The notes under the pieces: generated by a model
The model's database searches: none
What the model saw: the letters and a program-made list of their open reading frames with translations, nothing else
Told to the model about the DNA's origin: nothing
Source of the DNA: Pseudomonas entomophila
GTDB lineage: Bacteria; Pseudomonadota; Gammaproteobacteria; Pseudomonadales; Pseudomonadaceae
Direction of reading: 5' to 3'
Length of the DNA stretch: 64,000 bases
NCBI RefSeq assembly: GCF_013523165.1
Contig: NZ_JAAMQI010000006.1
Coordinates: forward strand, 169,188 to 233,187
In this document: in pieces, positions 19,411 to 30,699 of the stretch
How positions within the stretch are numbered: the first letter of the stretch is position 1
How the letters are laid out: each line of letters begins with the position of its first letter
Position numbers and translations under genes: made by a program

Positions 19411-20595
19411 TCAGGCTTCGCCGTGGGCACGCCTGAAGGCTTCCAGCGCCGCCAGTCGCTCGGCCTTCACCGCTTCGCCCAGCGCTGGGCCTGTCAGGCC
19501 TCGTTCGACCAGAGGCCTGGCCTGCACGGCGCGCGCTGCAGCAGCGGCGCCACGCAGGTAATCACCCGGCGCGTAGTCCTTTGATCCTGAATCGGCAGCG
19601 GCCCGTGCCTGGGTCTGGCAGGCGGCGATGAATGCCTCGAAGCGTTGAGGTCGACGGTAGACGTCGAAGCGCTGCAGCATCTCCAGCAGCGCTGCGGCTG
19701 ACAGCGTCAAGGCGCGATGACCTTCTCCCTGGAATTGAGCCACCAGCGCTGCCAGTTCCTGGCATTCCCGGGGCACCTTGAACCGTCGGCTGACGGCGTC
19801 GATGGCACTCAGGTCGGTCTGATCAGGGGCATCCGGGTCCGTGCGCCCGATGTCATGCAGCAGGCACGCCCAACGTACCGGCAAGGGCTGCTCGTCACGC
19901 GCCGCCTGTGCCAGCACGGCCAGGGTCCGCTGCCCGCGTGAAGCTACCGGCTCGAACAGCGCATCCACTTCGGGCATCAGGTGCACCAGTGCTCCGCAAT
20001 CGCGTAGCACCTGGATGAACACCTGGGGCTGGGCTTCCATCAGTGCCCGTTCGATTTCCTTCCAGCTGCGCTCGGCGGTCAGGGCGTGCAGCTCCCCGGA
20101 GTCACCGATCTGGCGCATCAGGGCCAGGGTCTCGTCGGCGATGCGAAAGCCCAGGGGCGCGTAGCGCGCCGCGAAACGGGCCACGCGCAGCACACGCAGC
20201 GGGTCTTCGGCGAAGGCAGGCGATACGTGGCGCAACCAGCGTTGCTCGAGGTCCTGCCGACCGTGGTAGGGATCGTGCAGGTTACCCTGCTGGTCTTCGG
20301 CCATGGCGTTGATGGTCAGGTCCCGGCGTATCAGGTCCTGTTCGAGCGTGACATCGGGGCTGGCGTGGAAGGTGAAGCCGCCGTAGCCACGACCGCTCTT
20401 GCGCTCGGTCCTGGCCAAGGCGTATTCCTCGCCCGTCTCGGGATGCAGGAAGACGGGAAAGTCCGCGCCCACGGGCCGGTAGCCGAGCGCCTGCATCTGC
20501 TCGACGCTGGCGCCTACCACCAGCCAGTCGATATCGCTCACGGGCAAGCCGAGCAGGCGGTCGCGCACGGCGCCGCCTACTTTGTAGATGTGCAT
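19411..20595 (-). CDS. cca: CCA-adding tRNA nucleotidyltransferase
   Basis: 394 residues of the class II CCA-adding enzymes. It builds or repairs the CCA end of tRNAs. The N-terminal nucleotidyltransferase motif is [12 protein letters not shown], with the metal-binding acidic pair in [21 protein letters not shown] and [16 protein letters not shown] follow. An HD-type motif (LLHDIGR) lies in the C-terminal half, as in the multifunctional E. coli enzyme. GGAGGTGACAC precedes the start. Confidence 0.98.
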   Translation of the reverse strand: MHIYKVGGAVRDRLLGLPVSDIDWLVVGASVEQMQALGYRPVGADFPVFLHPETGEEYALARTERKSGRGYGGFTFHASPDVTLEQDLIRRDLTINAMAEDQQGNLHDPYHGRQDLEQRWLRHVSPAFAEDPLRVLRVARFAARYAPLGFRIADETLALMRQIGDSGELHALTAERSWKEIERALMEAQPQVFIQVLRDCGALVHLMPEVDALFEPVASRGQRTLAVLAQAARDEQPLPVRWACLLHDIGRTDPDAPDQTDLSAIDAVSRRFKVPRECQELAALVAQFQGEGHRALTLSAAALLEMLQRFDVYRRPQRFEAFIAACQTQARAAADSGSKDYAPGDYLRGAAAAARAVQARPLVERGLTGPALGEAVKAERLAALEAFRRAHGEA

Positions 20596-20650
20596 GTGTC
20601 ACCTCCAGTGCAGTCCACAGGATACCCTGTCGGCTGCACCGCAGGCGCAT

Positions 20651-22210
20651 TCAGATGTGCGCGATACCGCTGGGCGGCCGCAGCTCGCTGCCGTCGCGCT
20701 CGTGCTGGGAGGGCATGTGGTGGGTCTTGACGACCTTGTCGCCCTGCACCGACTCCAGGCGAATGGCGAAGCCCCACAGGCGGTGCAGGTGCTTGAGCAC
20801 CTCGTCGGTCGACTCGCCGAGCGGCTTGCGGTTGTGCTGCTGGTGACGCAGGGTCAGCGAGCGGTCCCCCCGTCGGTCGATGCTCCAGATCTGCACGTTG
20901 GGCTCACGGTTGCCCAGGTTGTACTGGGCCGCCAGGCTCTCGCGGATGGTGCGATAGCCGTCGTCGTCGTGAATGGCCGGGACCGTCAGGTCATCGCGCT
21001 GATCGTCATCGAGAATGCTGAACAGCTTCAGGTCACGGATCACCTTCGGCGACAGGTATTGCAGGATGAAGCTCTCGTCCTTGAAGCTGCTCATGGCGAA
21101 CTTGACGGTCGCCAGCCAGTCGCTGCCGGCGATGTCGGGGAACCAGCGTCGGTCTTCCTCGGTGGGGTGCTCGCACATCCGGCGAATGTCGGTGTACATG
21201 GCGAAGCCCAGGGCGTATGGGTTGATGCCGCTGTAGTAAGGGCTGTCGAAGCCTGGCTGGAACACCACGCTGGTGTGGGACTGCAGGAACTCCATCATGA
21301 AGCCGTCGGTCACCAGCCCTTCGTCGTACAGGTCGTTCATCAAGGTATAGTGCCAGAACGTGGCCCAGCCTTCGTTCATCACCTGGGTCTGGCGTTGCGG
21401 GTAGAAGTACTGGGCGATCTTGCGCACGATGCGCACCACTTCGCGCTGCCAGGGCTCGAGCAGCGGGGCGTGCTTCTCGATGAAGTAGAGGATGTTCTCC
21501 TGCGGTTCGGCCGGAAAGCGCGCCTCGTCGCGTTCGTTGGTCTTTTCAGCGCTCTTGGGGATGGTGCGCCAGAGGTCGTTGATCTGGCGTTGCAGGTGCT
21601 CTTCACGGTCTTTCTGGCGCCGACGTTCTTCCTCGGCGGAAATCGGGTAGGGGCGCTTGTAGCGGTCGACGCCGTAGTTCATCAGGGCGTGGCAGGAGTC
21701 GATCAGGTCCTCGACTGCATCGATGCCATGACGCTCTTCGCACTGCGCGATGTACTGCTTGGCGAACACCAGGTAATCGATGATCGAACTGGCGTCGGTC
21801 CAGGTGCGGAACAGGTAGTTGCCCTTGAAGAAGCTGTTGTGGCCATAGCAGGCATGGGCGATCACCAGGGCCTGCATGCACATGGTGTTCTCTTCCATGA
21901 GGTAGGCGATACAGGGGTCGGAGTTGATCACGATCTCGTAGGCCAGGCCCATCTGCCCACGGGTGTAGGATTTCTCGGTACTGAGGAACTGTTTGCCGTA
22001 GGACCAGTGGTGATAACCCAGCGGCATGCCGACGGACGCGTAGGCGTCCATCATCTGCTCGGCCGTGATCACCTCGATCTGGTTGGGGTAGGTGTCCAGC
22101 GCATAACGTTCGGCCAGACGGCTGATTTCACGGTCGTAGGTGCGGATCAGGTCGAAGGTCCATTCGGACCCCGTCGAGATTGGCTGGCGTCGCTGTTCTC
22201 TGGCGCTCAT
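20651..22210 (-). CDS. spoVR: SpoVR family protein
   Basis: 519 residues. SpoVR-family proteins (YcgB in E. coli) are widespread stress-associated proteins of undefined biochemistry, usually encoded with PrkA and YeaH. Family segments are seen in [40 protein letters not shown] and [20 protein letters not shown]. It overlaps yeaH by 4 bases (ATGA), so it is the last gene of the prkA-yeaH-spoVR operon. No signal peptide or membrane segment is seen. Confidence 0.97.
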   Translation of the reverse strand: MSAREQRRQPISTGSEWTFDLIRTYDREISRLAERYALDTYPNQIEVITAEQMMDAYASVGMPLGYHHWSYGKQFLSTEKSYTRGQMGLAYEIVINSDPCIAYLMEENTMCMQALVIAHACYGHNSFFKGNYLFRTWTDASSIIDYLVFAKQYIAQCEERHGIDAVEDLIDSCHALMNYGVDRYKRPYPISAEEERRRQKDREEHLQRQINDLWRTIPKSAEKTNERDEARFPAEPQENILYFIEKHAPLLEPWQREVVRIVRKIAQYFYPQRQTQVMNEGWATFWHYTLMNDLYDEGLVTDGFMMEFLQSHTSVVFQPGFDSPYYSGINPYALGFAMYTDIRRMCEHPTEEDRRWFPDIAGSDWLATVKFAMSSFKDESFILQYLSPKVIRDLKLFSILDDDQRDDLTVPAIHDDDGYRTIRESLAAQYNLGNREPNVQIWSIDRRGDRSLTLRHQQHNRKPLGESTDEVLKHLHRLWGFAIRLESVQGDKVVKTHHMPSQHERDGSELRPPSGIAHI

Positions 22211-23481
22211 GTGGCTAACCTGCGCTGAAAGAGTTCACGGAAGACCGGGTAGATGTCGCCGGCCGAGACCAGTTGCTGCTGAGCGAAACTGTCGGCGAAG
22301 GCGTCGGCGATGCGCTCGTATTCGTACCACAGGGCTTGGTGTTCGCGGGGCGTGATCTCGACGTACGTGTAGTACTGCACGTGCGGCATGATCTGCTTGG
22401 CCAGAATGTCGCGGCAGACCGGCGAGTCGTCGTTCCAGTTGTCGCCATCGGAAGCCTGCGCGGCGTAGATGTTCCAGTCGCTGGCCGAGTAGCGTGCGCT
22501 CATGATCTCCTGCATCAGTTTCAGGGCACTGGACACGATGGTGCCGCCGGTCTCCCGCGAGTAGAAGAATTCTTCCTCGTCCACTTCCCGGGCGCTGGTG
22601 TGGTGACGGATGAACACCACTTCGATGCGCTCGTAGTTCCGCTTGAGGAACAGGTACAGCAGGATGAAGAAGCGCTTGGCGATGTCCTTGGTGGCCTGGG
22701 TCATCGACCCCGAGACGTCCATGAGGCAGAACATCACCGCCTTGGAGCTGGGGTTGGGTTGCTTGACCAGCAGGTTGTACTTGAGGTCGAAGGTGTCCAG
22801 GAAGGGCAGGCGGTTGATCCGTACGCTCAAGCGCGCGATCTCGGCTTCGATCGCCTGGATGTCGGTGAAGTTGTCGGGTTCCTCGACTTTCAAGCGGGCC
22901 AGCTCGGCCTGGGCCTCGCGCAACGCAGCGCGGCTGCTGCCGGTGAGGGCGATACGCCGGGCATGGGCGGAGCGCAAGGTACGGACGATGTTGATGCGCG
23001 ACGGGTTGCCTTCGCTGCTGATGCCCGCGCGCACGGTCTTGAAGGTGTCGATCCCGGTCAGGTGGCGCTTGACCAGGTTGGGCAGTTCGAGGTCCTCGAA
23101 CATGAATTCGAGAAACTCTTCCTGGGTGATCTGGAACACGAAGTCATCCATGCCCTCGCCACCGTTGCCGGCCTTGCCCTGGCCGCTGCCGCCTGCGCCA
23201 CCGCCCTGCGGGCGTGGAATGCGCTCGCCCGTCACGAACTCCTTGTTGCCCGGGTGCACGACCGTCTGCCGTCCCCCACGGCCATGGTGCAGCACCGGTT
23301 CGTCGATGTCCCGGCCTGGGATGCTGATCTGTTCGCCATGCTCCATGTCGGTGATGGAGCGACGACTGACCGCCTCTTCGACGGCCTTCTTGATGTGGTC
23401 ACGGTAGCGCCGCAAGAATCGCTGGCGATTGACCGTGCTCTTGTTCTTGCCGTTCAGGCGTCGGTCGATTACGTAACTCAT
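22207..23481 (-). CDS. yeaH: YeaH/YhbH (DUF444) family protein
   Basis: 424 residues. DUF444 proteins carry a C-terminal von Willebrand A-like domain, and the MIDAS-like segment is seen in [23 protein letters not shown]. In E. coli YeaH works with the kinase YeaG (PrkA) in nitrogen-starvation and stationary-phase physiology. The N-terminus is [31 protein letters not shown], with a perfect GGAGGATCC ahead of the ATG, which fixes the start. A Gly-rich low-complexity linker lies around residues 80-100. Confidence 0.97.
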   Translation of the reverse strand: MSYVIDRRLNGKNKSTVNRQRFLRRYRDHIKKAVEEAVSRRSITDMEHGEQISIPGRDIDEPVLHHGRGGRQTVVHPGNKEFVTGERIPRPQGGGAGGSGQGKAGNGGEGMDDFVFQITQEEFLEFMFEDLELPNLVKRHLTGIDTFKTVRAGISSEGNPSRINIVRTLRSAHARRIALTGSSRAALREAQAELARLKVEEPDNFTDIQAIEAEIARLSVRINRLPFLDTFDLKYNLLVKQPNPSSKAVMFCLMDVSGSMTQATKDIAKRFFILLYLFLKRNYERIEVVFIRHHTSAREVDEEEFFYSRETGGTIVSSALKLMQEIMSARYSASDWNIYAAQASDGDNWNDDSPVCRDILAKQIMPHVQYYTYVEITPREHQALWYEYERIADAFADSFAQQQLVSAGDIYPVFRELFQRRLAT

Positions 23482-23658
23482 GGATCCTCCGGATGCAGCG
23501 ACACACGGGCTGGGAGCTGCAAGCGGTACACCGCAAGCGGCAGGGAAACGCAGGTGTCGCTGTCGCAGACGCCAGCCCAGGCCTGCCCAGCGGGGGCGAG
23601 ACGGCCAGGACGACTGGCCAGCGGGCGTGACGTGCGTCGCGCCTGCTGGCTGCATGCC

Positions 23659-25581
23659 TTACTGCGATTTCCTGACGCGCAGGTACCATTCCGAGAGCAG
23701 GCGGACCTGCTTGTCGGTGTAGCCACGTTCCACCATTCGGGTCACGAAGTCGTTGTGCTTCTGCTGGTCCTCCTTGCTGGCCTTGGCATTGAAGCTGATG
23801 ACCGGCAGCAGGTCTTCGGTGTTGGAGAACATCTTCTTCTCGATCACCACGCGCAGCTTCTCGTAGCTCAGCCACGTCGGGTTCTTGCCGTTGTTGTTGG
23901 CACGGGCGCGGAGCACGAAGTTGACGATCTCGTTACGGAAGTCTTTCGGGTTGCTGATACCGGCCGGTTTCTCGATCTTCTCCAGTTCCTCGTTGAGCGC
24001 GATGCGGTTGAGGATCTCGCCGGTTTCCGGGTCGCGGTATTCCTGGTCCTGGATCCAGAAGTCGGCGTACAGCACGTAGCGGTCGAAGATGTTCTGCCCG
24101 TATTCGCTGTAGGACTCCAGGTAGGCGGTCTGGATCTCCTTGCCGATGAACTCGACGTAGCGCGGTGCCAGGTACTCCTTGAGGTAGCGCAGGTAACGCT
24201 CGCGCACTTCGGCCGGGAACTGTTCCTGCTCGATCTGCTGCTCGAGCACATAGAGCAGGTGCACCGGGTTGGCGGCGATCTCGACCGAATCGAAGTTGAA
24301 CACCTTGGACAGGATCTTGAAGGCGAAGCGGGTGGAAAGCCCGTTCATGCCTTCATCGACGCCCGCCGTGTCGCGGTATTCCTGGATCGACTTGGCCTTG
24401 GGGTCGGTGTCTTTGAGGTTCTCGCCGTCATAGACCCGCATCTTCGAGTAGATGTTGGAGTTTTCCGGCTCCTTGAGCCGTGACAGGACGGTGAACTGCG
24501 CCAGCATCTTCAAGGTGTCGGGTGCGCAGTGGGCCTTGGACAGGGAACTGTTGACCAGTAGCTTGTCGTAGATCTTGATCTCGTCGCTGACGCGCAGGCA
24601 GTAGGGCACCTTGACGATGTAAATACGGTCGATGAAGGCTTCGTTGTTCTTGTTGTTGCGGAAGCTGTGCCATTCCGATTCGTTGGAGTGGGCCAGCAGG
24701 ATGCCGGAGTAGGGGATCGCCCCCAGGCCCTCGGTGCTGTTGTAGTTGCCCTCCTGGGTGGCGGTGAGCAAGGGGTGCAGCACCTTGATCGGCGCCTTGA
24801 ACATCTCGACGAATTCCATCAGGCCCTGGTTGGCCCGGCACAGCGCGCCCGAGTAGCTGTAGGCGTCGGCGTCGTTCTGGGGGAATTCCTCGAGTTTGCG
24901 GATATCCACCTTGCCCACGAGGGCCGAGATGTCCTGGTTGTTCTCGTCGCCTGGTTCGGTCTTGGCCACGGCGATCTGGTTGAGGATCGACGGGTAGAGC
25001 TTGACCACGCGGAACTTGGAGATGTCGCCGCCGAACTCCTGCAGGCGCTTGGTGGCCCAGGGCGACATGATCGTGTTGAGGTAGCGGCGGTCGATGCCGT
25101 ATTCCTCTTTGAGGATGTCCCCGTCTTCGGCCGCGTTGAACAGGCCCAGGGGGGTCTCGAAGACCGGCGAGCCCTTGATCGCGTAGAACGGCACCTTCTC
25201 CATCAACTGCTTGAGCTTTTCGGCCAGCGACGACTTGCCGCCGCCGACCGGGCCGAGCAGGTAGAGGATCTGTTTCTTCTCTTCCAGGCCCTGGGCGGCG
25301 TGGCGGAAGTACGACACGATCTGGTCGATGCACTCTTCCATGCCATGGAAGTCGGCAAAGGCCGGGTAGCGACGGATCACCTTGTTGGAGAAGATCCGCG
25401 ACAGCCTGGAGTTGGTGGAGGTGTCGATCAGCTCGGGCTCACCGATCGCCATCAACAGGCGTTCTGACGCCGAAGCGTAGGCACTTCGGTCTTGCTTGCA
25501 GAGTTCGAGGTACTCCTGCAAGGACAATTCTTCCTGACGCGTTGACTCGAAACGTTGTTGGAAGTGGCTAAAGATACTCAT
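23659..25581 (-). CDS. prkA: PrkA-type serine protein kinase (YeaG)
   Basis: 640 residues. The N-terminal AAA-like domain carries a P-loop at residues 110-118 (GPVGGGKSS); the C-terminal half is the PrkA kinase-like region. Family members are reported as Ser/Thr kinases (some also as proteases) involved in stress and stationary phase. GAGGTGA precedes the ATG. It is first in the prkA-yeaH-spoVR operon, 177 bases before yeaH. A sigma-S-like promoter is proposed upstream. Confidence 0.97.
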   Translation of the reverse strand: MSIFSHFQQRFESTRQEELSLQEYLELCKQDRSAYASASERLLMAIGEPELIDTSTNSRLSRIFSNKVIRRYPAFADFHGMEECIDQIVSYFRHAAQGLEEKKQILYLLGPVGGGKSSLAEKLKQLMEKVPFYAIKGSPVFETPLGLFNAAEDGDILKEEYGIDRRYLNTIMSPWATKRLQEFGGDISKFRVVKLYPSILNQIAVAKTEPGDENNQDISALVGKVDIRKLEEFPQNDADAYSYSGALCRANQGLMEFVEMFKAPIKVLHPLLTATQEGNYNSTEGLGAIPYSGILLAHSNESEWHSFRNNKNNEAFIDRIYIVKVPYCLRVSDEIKIYDKLLVNSSLSKAHCAPDTLKMLAQFTVLSRLKEPENSNIYSKMRVYDGENLKDTDPKAKSIQEYRDTAGVDEGMNGLSTRFAFKILSKVFNFDSVEIAANPVHLLYVLEQQIEQEQFPAEVRERYLRYLKEYLAPRYVEFIGKEIQTAYLESYSEYGQNIFDRYVLYADFWIQDQEYRDPETGEILNRIALNEELEKIEKPAGISNPKDFRNEIVNFVLRARANNNGKNPTWLSYEKLRVVIEKKMFSNTEDLLPVISFNAKASKEDQQKHNDFVTRMVERGYTDKQVRLLSEWYLRVRKSQ

Positions 25582-25747
25582 GACGTCACCTCGCTCGATA
25601 CGTGGAGCCGACGCCGGATCATTCAGCGGATGCTGGCATGCGAACGACGGAGCCGATCGCTGTTACCCCCCAGAACCTGTAGAAATCTGACCGATGACCC
25701 GCGCGCCGGTGTACCGGCTCTCCCCTTTCCTGGATGGCCTGCGCTTA

Positions 25748-25774
25748 AGGATAGTTGGTAATTTCAGAGGTCAA
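25748..25774 (-). promoter_or_regulatory. Candidate sigma-S/sigma-70 promoter for prkA
   Basis: On the minus strand TTGACC (25774-25769) is followed after 15 bases by TATCCT (25753-25748) within CTATCCTTAA. This matches the sigma-S extended -10 form CTATACTTAA at nine of ten positions. It lies about 165 bases upstream of the prkA start. The spacer is shorter than usual. Confidence 0.45.
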
Positions 25775-25859
25775 GGCGGCGTGCTGGGTAAGTTGTCCCG
25801 CTGCATTGCCTGGAGACGCCCCAGGCCGCGTAACACGCGGGCTGAGGCAAGATGAAAAA

Positions 25860-26189
25860 TTATTCGGACAGGTCGCGCTCGGTGTCTTGCGGGTATGTGC
25901 TGCGCCACAGCTCGAAACCGCCATCCAGGCTGTAGACATCGGAGAAGCCCTGGCCGATCAGGTAGGCCGCGGCGCTCTGGCTGGAGTTGCCGTGGTAGCA
26001 GACCACCACCGTGGGGGCGTCGAGGTCGGCGTTGCGGATGAAGTCGGCGACCGACTGGTTGTCCAGGTGCTGCGACCCTTGGATGTGGCCAGCGGCATAG
26101 GCCTGCGCGTCACGGATGTCGACGACCACGGCGCCGTCTTCGCGCAAGGTCTTGGCGGTTTCGGGAGGGATGCGTTTGAACTCGCTCAT
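25860..26189 (-). CDS. glpE: Thiosulfate sulfurtransferase GlpE (single-domain rhodanese)
   Basis: 109 residues, one rhodanese domain. The active-site loop is [13 protein letters not shown], with the catalytic Cys in CYHGNSS, which moves sulfane sulfur from thiosulfate to acceptors. The start [12 protein letters not shown] overlaps the apaH stop by one base (TGATG), so it is translationally coupled. It is the last gene of the minus-strand run from lptD. Confidence 0.95.
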   Translation of the reverse strand: MSEFKRIPPETAKTLREDGAVVVDIRDAQAYAAGHIQGSQHLDNQSVADFIRNADLDAPTVVVCYHGNSSQSAAAYLIGQGFSDVYSLDGGFELWRSTYPQDTERDLSE

Positions 26190-27067
26190 CAGCGGTGTCC
26201 TTCGGAATGACCCGTTCGGGCAGAGGGGGTAGGGGCGCTGTCGGGCATGCCCTGGTCGGTGCAGTCGCAGCGGTGGTAGTCGCCGGTATCGACGTTGTAC
26301 AAGGTCATGGCGCCGCCCCACACGCAGCCGGTGTCCAGGGCGATCACGTCCGGCACCTCGACACGGCCTTCGAGCGCGGCCCAGTGGCCGAAGATGATCT
26401 TCACGTGGCGGGCGCGTCGGCGCTCGTGGGCGAACCAGGGCTTGTAGCCTTTCGGTGCGCTGCCCAGGCCTTCCTTGCTCTTGAGGTCGAGCTTGCCTTC
26501 GGCCGTGCAGAAGCGCATGCGCGTGAGGTAGTTGGTGATCACGCGCAGGCGTTCGATGCCGGTCAGACGCTTGCTCCACTTGTTCGGCTCGTTGCCGTAC
26601 ATGCCTTCGAGGTAGAGCGTCAGGCGCGTATCGTCACGCAGCGCCTGCTCGACCTCCGCCGCCAGTTCCAGCGCCGTGCCCAGGGTCCACTGCGGCGGGA
26701 TGCCGGCATGGACCATGGCCACGCCGCGGGCTTCGTCGTAGTGCAGCAGTTTCTGGCGGCGCAACCAGTCGAGCAGCTGCGGGGCATCGGGCGCGTCGAG
26801 GATCTCGCGCAGCGTGTCGCCTTTCTTCAGGCGACCGACATCGTGCCAGGCGGCCAGCAGGTGCAGGTCGTGGTTGCCGAGCACACACACCAGCGAGTCG
26901 CGGATACCGTACAGGTAGCGCAGGGTCTCGAGGGACTCGGGCCCGCGGTTGACCAGGTCGCCGACCAGCCATAACCGGTCGACCTTGGGGTCGAAGCGCA
27001 CGCGTTCCAGCAGGCACTTGAGCGGCTGCAGGCAGCCCTGCAGGTCGCCGACGGCATACACCGCCAT
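26189..27067 (-). CDS. apaH: Diadenosine tetraphosphatase ApaH
   Basis: 292 residues of the calcineurin-like phosphoesterases. The metal-binding motifs are complete: GDLQGC at residues 7-12, GDLVNRG, GNHDLH, and the later HAGI and GHWAALEG. ApaH cleaves Ap4A symmetrically to ADP and removes Np4 caps from RNA. Its start codon overlaps the apaG stop as TGATG. Confidence 0.98.
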   Translation of the reverse strand: MAVYAVGDLQGCLQPLKCLLERVRFDPKVDRLWLVGDLVNRGPESLETLRYLYGIRDSLVCVLGNHDLHLLAAWHDVGRLKKGDTLREILDAPDAPQLLDWLRRQKLLHYDEARGVAMVHAGIPPQWTLGTALELAAEVEQALRDDTRLTLYLEGMYGNEPNKWSKRLTGIERLRVITNYLTRMRFCTAEGKLDLKSKEGLGSAPKGYKPWFAHERRRARHVKIIFGHWAALEGRVEVPDVIALDTGCVWGGAMTLYNVDTGDYHRCDCTDQGMPDSAPTPSARTGHSEGHR

Positions 27068-27447
27068 CAGTGCAGCGCTCCGGGCACGGCCAGGCGGAAG
27101 GGCGCGATGGTCGCTTCGAAGCGTTGGCCGTCTTCGGCGTACATTTCGTAACTGCCTTGCATGACCCCGACGTGGGTACCGATTACCGCGCCGCTGCTGT
27201 AGGTATGGCTGCCGCCCGGCTCGATCACCGGTTGCTGGCCAACCACGCCATCGCCGCGGATCTCCTCGACCTCGCCGTCGCCGTTGGTGATCAGCCAATG
27301 ACGGGTCATCAGCCGCGCCTTGAGCGAGCCACGGTTGTTGAGGGTGATGGTGTAGGCGAACGCGTAGCGATCGCTGTCGGGATCGGATTGTTCGGTGAGG
27401 TAACGGGTCACGACGCTGACGTCGATCTGGTAACGGGGGTCGGACAT
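27067..27447 (-). CDS. apaG: ApaG (Co2+/Mg2+ efflux-associated, FN3-like fold)
   Basis: 126 residues. ApaG has a small beta-sandwich fold; its biochemical role is unclear, and it usually sits between rsmA and apaH. Family signatures are [16 protein letters not shown] sequence (here [12 protein letters not shown]), [10 protein letters not shown] and [19 protein letters not shown]. The length is normal. It is 143 bases downstream of rsmA and overlaps apaH. Confidence 0.97.
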   Translation of the reverse strand: MSDPRYQIDVSVVTRYLTEQSDPDSDRYAFAYTITLNNRGSLKARLMTRHWLITNGDGEVEEIRGDGVVGQQPVIEPGGSHTYSSGAVIGTHVGVMQGSYEMYAEDGQRFEATIAPFRLAVPGALH

Positions 27448-27590
27448 TCGAGGGGGCCTTGGACAAGCAGACGCGAAGAGGGCTGTCCGGGCAGTCTAGG
27501 GCATTGCGGGGGGGATAGGCCAGCGGTGCGGGCGCCAGGGCGACCCGCAGGCCAGACGTCCGCACCCGGAGGGGCACGGACGGGAGTGGG

Positions 27591-28397
27591 TCAGGCGGAC
27601 GGGGCCTGCTCGGCCAGCTGGTCGGCCAGGCGCACGAAGGCGGCGAGGTCGAGCTGTTCCGGACGCAGGCTGCCATCCACGCCGGCCGCTTCGATCGCCT
27701 GGCTGTCGAGCACACCCTTGAGCGTGTTGCGCAAGGTCTTGCGGCGCTGGTTGAAGGCTTCGCGCACGACGTGCTCCAGCAGCCGGGCATCCTTGGCCGG
27801 ATGCGGCAGCGTTTCGTGCGGGACGAGGCGCACGATGGCCGAGTCGACCTTCGGCGGTGGGTTGAAGGCGCCGGGGCCGACGTTGAATAGGTGTTCGACC
27901 CGGCAGTGGTACTGCACCATGATCGACAACCGTCCCCAGTCACCGCCACCCGGGCCGGCCGCCATGCGCTCGACCACTTCCTTCTGCAGCATGAAGTGCA
28001 TGTCGCGAATCAGCGACGCATGCTGCAGCAGGTGGAAGATCAGCGGTGTGGAAATGTTGTAGGGCAGGTTGCCCACGACTTTCAGGCTGCGAGGCGGGAC
28101 GCCCAACTGGTTGAAGTCGAACTTCAGGGCATCGCCCTGGTGCAGGCGGAAGTTGTCATGCTGGCCGAACTTGTGGTGCAGGACCGGTACCAGGTCCTTG
28201 TCCAGCTCCACCACGTCCAGTTGCGCGCCGCTGCCCAGCAGGCCTTCGGTCAGAGCGCCCTGGCCCGGGCCGATTTCCAGCAGGTGTTCGCCAGGCTTGG
28301 CGTTGATGGCCCGCAGGATGCGGTCGATGATGCCTGCATCGTGCAGGAAGTTCTGCCCGAAACGCTTGCGCGCGCGGTGTTGGTAATGCTCGTTCAT
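27591..28397 (-). CDS. rsmA: 16S rRNA (adenine1518/1519-N6)-dimethyltransferase RsmA (KsgA)
   Basis: 268 residues. The SAM-binding motif is [11 protein letters not shown] and the adenine-binding motif NLPYNIS is present. It dimethylates A1518 and A1519 in helix 45 of 16S rRNA during late 30S assembly. The start [20 protein letters not shown] is 2 bases after the pdxA stop. In-frame sequence upstream of this ATG lies inside pdxA and is not family-like. Confidence 0.98.
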   Translation of the reverse strand: MNEHYQHRARKRFGQNFLHDAGIIDRILRAINAKPGEHLLEIGPGQGALTEGLLGSGAQLDVVELDKDLVPVLHHKFGQHDNFRLHQGDALKFDFNQLGVPPRSLKVVGNLPYNISTPLIFHLLQHASLIRDMHFMLQKEVVERMAAGPGGGDWGRLSIMVQYHCRVEHLFNVGPGAFNPPPKVDSAIVRLVPHETLPHPAKDARLLEHVVREAFNQRRKTLRNTLKGVLDSQAIEAAGVDGSLRPEQLDLAAFVRLADQLAEQAPSA

Positions 28398-28399
28398 GC

Positions 28400-29383
28400 T
28401 CAGTTCTCGGCCATCTGGTAGGCGGTTTCCAGCGCGACCTGCAGGCTGCCGGTGTCGATGCGACCGGTGCCGGCCAGGTCCAGGGCCGTGCCGTGGTCCA
28501 CCGACGTGCGGATGATCGGCAGCCCCAGCGTCACATTGACCGCAGCGCCGAAGCCCTTGTACTTGAGGACCGGCAGGCCTTGGTCGTGGTACATCGCCAG
28601 CACCGCGTCGCAGTGCTCCAGGTATTTGGGGGTGAATAGGGTGTCGGCCGGCAGCGGCCCGCGCAGGTCCATGCCTTCGCCGCGCAGCCGTTCGAGCGTC
28701 GGTTCGATGAGCTCGATCTCTTCGCGGCCCAGGTGGCCGCCTTCGCCGGCATGCGGGTTCAGGCCGCACACCAGGATGCGCGGGTGCGGCAGGCCGAACT
28801 TGTCGCGAAGGTCGGCGTGCAGGATGCGCGTCACGCGCTCCAGGCGCTCTACCGTGATGGCGTCGGCGACGTCACGCAAGGGCAGGTGAGTGGTCACCAG
28901 GGCGACACGCAGGCCACGGGTGGCCAGCATCATCACCACCTGCGCGGTGCCGGTCAGGTCGGCCAGAAACTCCGTGTGGCCCGAGAACGCGATGCCGCTG
29001 TCGTTGATCACGCCCTTGTGCACCGGGGCGGTGATCATCCCGGCGAAGTCACCGGCCAGGCAGCCCTGGGCGGCGCGGGTCAGGGTCTCGAGCACGAAAG
29101 GCCCGTTGGCCGTGTCCAGCTGGCCTGCGCGCACCGGGCTCGCCAGCGGCGTGTCCCAGACGTACAGGCTGCCCGCCGGCGCCGGGTGCTCGGGCCACGC
29201 CTGCGGGTCGACCGCGCGCACGTCGACCGTCACCCCCAGCTGTGCGGCCCGCGCTTGGAGCAGGGGCCGGCTGGTGATGGCGATCAGGACGTGGGGGTGG
29301 GCCTGTGCGGCGAGCAGCAGGCACAGGTCGGGACCTATGCCGGCTGGCTCGCCAGGCGTGACAGCGAAACGCAGCGGGGTCAC
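28400..29383 (-). CDS. pdxA: 4-hydroxythreonine-4-phosphate dehydrogenase PdxA (GTG start)
   Basis: 327 residues. PdxA oxidises 4-phosphohydroxy-L-threonine in pyridoxal phosphate synthesis. Family motifs are [15 protein letters not shown], the metal-binding [10 protein letters not shown] and [15 protein letters not shown], and [17 protein letters not shown]. The start is GTG at 29383, overlapping the surA stop by 4 bases (GTGA), which indicates coupled translation. Confidence 0.97.
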   Translation of the reverse strand: MTPLRFAVTPGEPAGIGPDLCLLLAAQAHPHVLIAITSRPLLQARAAQLGVTVDVRAVDPQAWPEHPAPAGSLYVWDTPLASPVRAGQLDTANGPFVLETLTRAAQGCLAGDFAGMITAPVHKGVINDSGIAFSGHTEFLADLTGTAQVVMMLATRGLRVALVTTHLPLRDVADAITVERLERVTRILHADLRDKFGLPHPRILVCGLNPHAGEGGHLGREEIELIEPTLERLRGEGMDLRGPLPADTLFTPKYLEHCDAVLAMYHDQGLPVLKYKGFGAAVNVTLGLPIIRTSVDHGTALDLAGTGRIDTGSLQVALETAYQMAEN

Positions 29384-30699
29384 TGCGCAGCCTGGTCGGC
29401 GCCAGGCAGCTTGATCTCGACGTAGGCTTCGTCGCGGATCTGACGCAGCCAGGTTTGCAGCTCTTCGTCGTACTTGCGGTTGCGCAGCACGTTCAGGGCC
29501 TGCTGTTCACGTGCCTGTTCGGTGCTGTCGGTGGCGCGGCGGCCCAGCACTTCCAGCACATGCCAGCCGTACTGGGTACGGAACGGGCGGGTCACTTCGC
29601 CTTGCGGCGCGTTGGCCATCTGCTCGCGGAACTCCGGCACCAGGCTGTTCGGGTCGACCCAGTTCAGGTCGCCGCCATTGAGCGCCGAGCCTGGATCTTC
29701 CGAGAAGCTCTTGGCCAGTTCGGCGAAGTCTTCGCCGTTCTTGATGCGCTCGTAGAGACGCTCGGCCAGCTGTTGGGTCGCCGCTTCGCTGCGGATCTCG
29801 CTCGGCTTGATCAGGATGTGGCGTACGTGCACCTCATCGCGCAGCACGTTGGCGGCACCGCCACGCTTCTCTTCCAGCTTCAGGATGATGAAACCGTTGG
29901 GGATGCGGATCGGTTGGGTGATGTCACCCACGCCCATGCTCGCCAGCAGCTTGGCGAAGTCCGGTGGCAGTTGACCGGCCTTGCGCCAGCCCATCTCGCC
30001 GCCTTCCAGCGCGTTCTCGCTCGCCGAGCGGGCGATGGCCAGCTGGCCGAAATCGGCGCCCTGGCGCAGTTTCTGGTAGACCTCGCCGGCCTGGCGCGCC
30101 GCCGCCTGGATGGCGTCGGAGCTGGCGCTTTCGGGGGTGGGGATGAGGATGTTGGCCAGGCGGAATTCTTCCGACAGCTGCATCTTGCCCAGGTCGGAGG
30201 CCAGGAAGTTCTTCACTTCCTGCTCGGAGACCTGGATACGCTCGGCCACCCGACGCTGGCGCACACGGCTGATCACCATCTCGCGACGGACCTGCTCGCG
30301 GGCGTCGTCGAAGGACAGACCGTCACGGGTCAGGGCCGCACGGAACTGATCCGGGGTCATGCCGTTGCGCTGGGCAATGGTGGCGATGGCCTGGTTCAGT
30401 TCCTCGTCGGTGATGCGGATGCCCGAACGCTCGCCGATCTGCAATTGCAGGTTCTCGACGATCAGGCGCTCCAGCACCTGCTGTTGCAGGGCACTGGCAG
30501 GCGGCACGCCACCGCCACGCTTGGCGATGGTCTGCTGCACTTCGCGGGTGCGCTGGTCCAGCTGGCTCTGCATCACCACGTCGTTGTCGACGATGGCCAC
30601 GACGCGGTCCAGGGGCTGAACCGCGGCATGCGCCGCACCGCTCAGCATGGCGAGGCCCAGCAACGCTGGGCGGATTCGATCAAAAAGCTTGGTCTTCAC
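29380..30699 (-). CDS. surA: Periplasmic chaperone / peptidyl-prolyl isomerase SurA (GTG start)
   Basis: 439 residues with a signal peptide (about 1-25, ending AAHA). After the N-terminal chaperone region come two parvulin domains (about 180-280 and 295-395; [17 protein letters not shown] and [17 protein letters not shown] are in the second). SurA escorts outer-membrane proteins to the BAM complex, LptD being a key client, and lptD is directly upstream. The GTG start overlaps the end of lptD by 20 bases, preceded by AAGG. Confidence 0.97.
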   Translation of the reverse strand: MKTKLFDRIRPALLGLAMLSGAAHAAVQPLDRVVAIVDNDVVMQSQLDQRTREVQQTIAKRGGGVPPASALQQQVLERLIVENLQLQIGERSGIRITDEELNQAIATIAQRNGMTPDQFRAALTRDGLSFDDAREQVRREMVISRVRQRRVAERIQVSEQEVKNFLASDLGKMQLSEEFRLANILIPTPESASSDAIQAAARQAGEVYQKLRQGADFGQLAIARSASENALEGGEMGWRKAGQLPPDFAKLLASMGVGDITQPIRIPNGFIILKLEEKRGGAANVLRDEVHVRHILIKPSEIRSEAATQQLAERLYERIKNGEDFAELAKSFSEDPGSALNGGDLNWVDPNSLVPEFREQMANAPQGEVTRPFRTQYGWHVLEVLGRRATDSTEQAREQQALNVLRNRKYDEELQTWLRQIRDEAYVEIKLPGADQAAQ

